NCBI GenBank assembly: GCA_025450495.1
Contig: JANWHI010000114.1
Span: forward strand, 1-6,620
Length of the DNA: 6,620 bases
DNA from: Candidatus Dormiibacter sp.
GTDB lineage: Bacteria; Chloroflexota; Dormibacteria; UBA8260
Direction of reading: 5' to 3'
In this document: positions 5,146 through 6,620 of the stretch, one piece after another
How the letters are laid out: the number at the start of each line of letters is the position of its first letter
How positions within the stretch are numbered: the stretch's first letter is position 1
The notes under the pieces: model-generated
The model's database searches: none
What the model was told of the DNA's origin: nothing
The model's input: the letters and a program-made list of their open reading frames with translations, nothing else
Translations under genes and position numbers: made by a program

Positions 5146-6620
5146 GTGGAATCAGGGGCCCGCCGCAATCCAGCCGCGCCCGCCGGCACACGCACCCTGG
5201 AGTCCACACTGATCGACGAGAGCGCCCGCGCCGACGACCACGCCCGCGGCACCGCAGAAGCACATCCAAGCCCACCGCCGGCCGGCGATGGACAGGCTCC
5301 CAAGGATTCCTATTCGTCCGCCCAGCTGACCGCGCTGAAAGGGCTCGAGCCGGTCCGCAAGCGACCCGGCATGTACATCGGCTCGACCGACTCGCGAGGC
5401 CTGCACCACCTGATCCGTGAGATCGTGGACAACGCCATCGACGAGGCGCTCGCGGGCGTCTGCGACACCATCGTGGTGACGCTGCACGCCGACGGCTCGG
5501 TGTCGGTGCTCGACAACGGCCGCGGCATCCCCATCGACATGCATCCGACGGAGCACAAGCCCGGCCTCGAGCTGGTGCTGACCGAGCTCCACGCCGGCGG
5601 CAAGTTCGGTGGCGGTGGCTACAAGGTGTCCGGCGGCCTGCACGGTGTCGGCGCGTCGGTGGTCAACGCGCTCAGCGAACGGCTCGTCGCCGAGGTGTTC
5701 AAGGACGGCAGCATCTACCGGCAGACGTTCAGCCGCGGCGTGCCCGACGCGCCCATGGAGGTGGTCGGCACCACCACCCGGCACGGCACCATGATCCGCT
5801 GGTGGCCCGATCCGACGGTGTTCGACGCCGTGGTGCACGACTGGGACATCGTCGCCAACCGCCTCCGTGAGGTGGCATTCCTGACCAAGGGCGTCAGCAT
5901 CACCGTCCTCGCCGAGGACCCGGCTCGCGAGTACACGTTCTACTTCGAGGGCGGCATCCAGGCGATGGTTCGATACCTCAACGCCAACCGCACCGTGGTC
6001 AACGCACGTCCCATGTACGTGGAGCGCGAGATCGAGGGGACGCTCATCGAGCTCGCCATCCAGTACCAGAACAGCGTATTCAGCGAGCAGGTGCTGGCAT
6101 TCGCCAACAACATCCACACCGAGGAGGGCGGCGCGCACCTGACCGGCTTCCGCACCGCGCTCACCAGCACCCTGAACAAGTACGCCCGCAAGGCGGCGAT
6201 CCTCAAGGACAACGACCCCAACCTCAGCGGCGACGACGTGCGCGACGGATTGACCGCGGTGATCAGCGTCAAATTGCAGGAGCCGCAGTTCGAAGGCCAG
6301 ACCAAGACCAAGCTGGGCAACAGCGAGGTGGCCGGCCAGGTGTCGACGGTGCTCAGCGATGCGCTGATGCAGTTCCTCGACGAGAATCCCGCCGACGGCC
6401 GTCGCATCATCGACCAGTCCCTCACCGCGGCGCGGGCACGGCAGGCGGCTGCCAAAGCGCGAGACCTGGTGCGCCGCAAGTCGTTCCTCGAGGGCTCGGC
6501 CCTGCCCGGCAAGCTCACCGACTGCACCGAGAAGGACCCATCGCAATGCGAGCTGTTCATCGTCGAGGGTGACAGCGCCGGCGGCTCGGCCAAGCAGGGG
6601 CGCGAGCGCAAGAACCAGGC
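5146..6620 (+). CDS. gyrB: DNA gyrase subunit B, 3' end beyond the window
   Basis: GyrB is the ATPase subunit of gyrase, which introduces negative supercoils together with GyrA. I translated the frame by hand from the GTG at 5146; 491 codons are visible. Landmarks sit exactly 50 residues later than in E. coli GyrB. They are RKRPGMYIGS, EIVDNAIDEA (catalytic Glu92, Mg-binding Asn96), LDNGRGIP (Asp123), the ATP-lid GGLHGVG (about 163-169), the transducer domain with NIHTEEGGAHLTGF, and the TOPRIM motif EGDSAGGSAKQGR (Glu474). The sequence ends shortly after this, so the rest of TOPRIM and the C-terminus are missing. The first 60 or so residues are Ala/Pro/Asp-rich and look disordered. GTG 5146 is the only conventional start after the in-frame TGA at 5140; no ATG occurs before the GMYIG methionine. 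No Shine-Dalgarno sequence is clear. CTG codons at 5197 or 5209 (the latter preceded by GGAG) are alternatives. ParE is less likely given the overall similarity, but not formally excluded. Confidence 0.95.
   Translation, partial: MESGARRNPAAPAGTRTLESTLIDESARADDHARGTAEAHPSPPPAGDGQAPKDSYSSAQLTALKGLEPVRKRPGMYIGSTDSRGLHHLIREIVDNAIDEALAGVCDTIVVTLHADGSVSVLDNGRGIPIDMHPTEHKPGLELVLTELHAGGKFGGGGYKVSGGLHGVGASVVNALSERLVAEVFKDGSIYRQTFSRGVPDAPMEVVGTTTRHGTMIRWWPDPTVFDAVVHDWDIVANRLREVAFLTKGVSITVLAEDPAREYTFYFEGGIQAMVRYLNANRTVVNARPMYVEREIEGTLIELAIQYQNSVFSEQVLAFANNIHTEEGGAHLTGFRTALTSTLNKYARKAAILKDNDPNLSGDDVRDGLTAVISVKLQEPQFEGQTKTKLGNSEVAGQVSTVLSDALMQFLDENPADGRRIIDQSLTAARARQAAAKARDLVRRKSFLEGSALPGKLTDCTEKDPSQCELFIVEGDSAGGSAKQGRERKNQ

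Noticed and set aside
5152..6546. A 464-codon open frame on the minus strand antisense to gyrB
   Set aside because: The plus strand encodes unmistakable GyrB motifs throughout; the antisense product has the usual low-complexity composition and no family resemblance.

Overview
The window comes from a high-GC bacterial chromosome and holds a compact, probably complete two-component non-homologous end-joining (NHEJ) locus. It sits head to head with a gyrB gene. The GyrB sequence style, notably GGGGYKVSGGLHGVG around the ATP lid, looks more like Chloroflexota than classical Actinobacteria. The very high GC, the absence of Shine-Dalgarno sequences and the TAnnnT boxes placed right at start codons fit either group. 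The taxonomic call is an inference from memory of family sequences, not a search result.

Layout. Positions 1-830 (minus strand) hold the 5' part of a gene that continues off the left edge. It encodes a protein related to the ligase domain of LigD in which every recognisable nucleotidyltransferase catalytic residue has been replaced, so it looks like a pseudo-ligase. It starts at or inside the end of ku (802-1674, minus), the DNA-end-binding protein. Upstream of ku is an HNH endonuclease (1723-2241, minus), and upstream of that is ligD (2281-4965, minus), a full PE-Ligase-Polymerase fusion with intact active sites. The gaps are 39 nt (ligD/HNH) and 48 nt (HNH/ku), with no gap or an 8-nt overlap-type junction before the pseudo-ligase. 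The order of transcription is therefore ligD, HNH, ku, pseudo-ligase. After a 180-nt divergent intergenic region (4966-5145), gyrB runs rightward from about 5146 and is cut by the right edge just after its TOPRIM signature.

How they work together. Ku binds broken ends and recruits LigD, whose three domains trim 3' ends, fill in and seal. The HNH protein and the catalytically degenerate ligase homologue are not part of the textbook Ku-LigD pair, and their position in the same gene string suggests accessory roles (inference). Both ku and the HNH gene carry the same TAGAAT box exactly six bases before the ATG, which suggests that each can be expressed from its own leaderless transcript as well as by read-through. 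The gyrB promoter region contains an extended -10 and two adjoining perfect 7-bp inverted repeats that could be operators.

The most notable item is the dead-ligase paralogue coupled to ku. No RNA genes, insertion sequences or CRISPR arrays were seen, and no gene-free stretch exceeds 300 bases.
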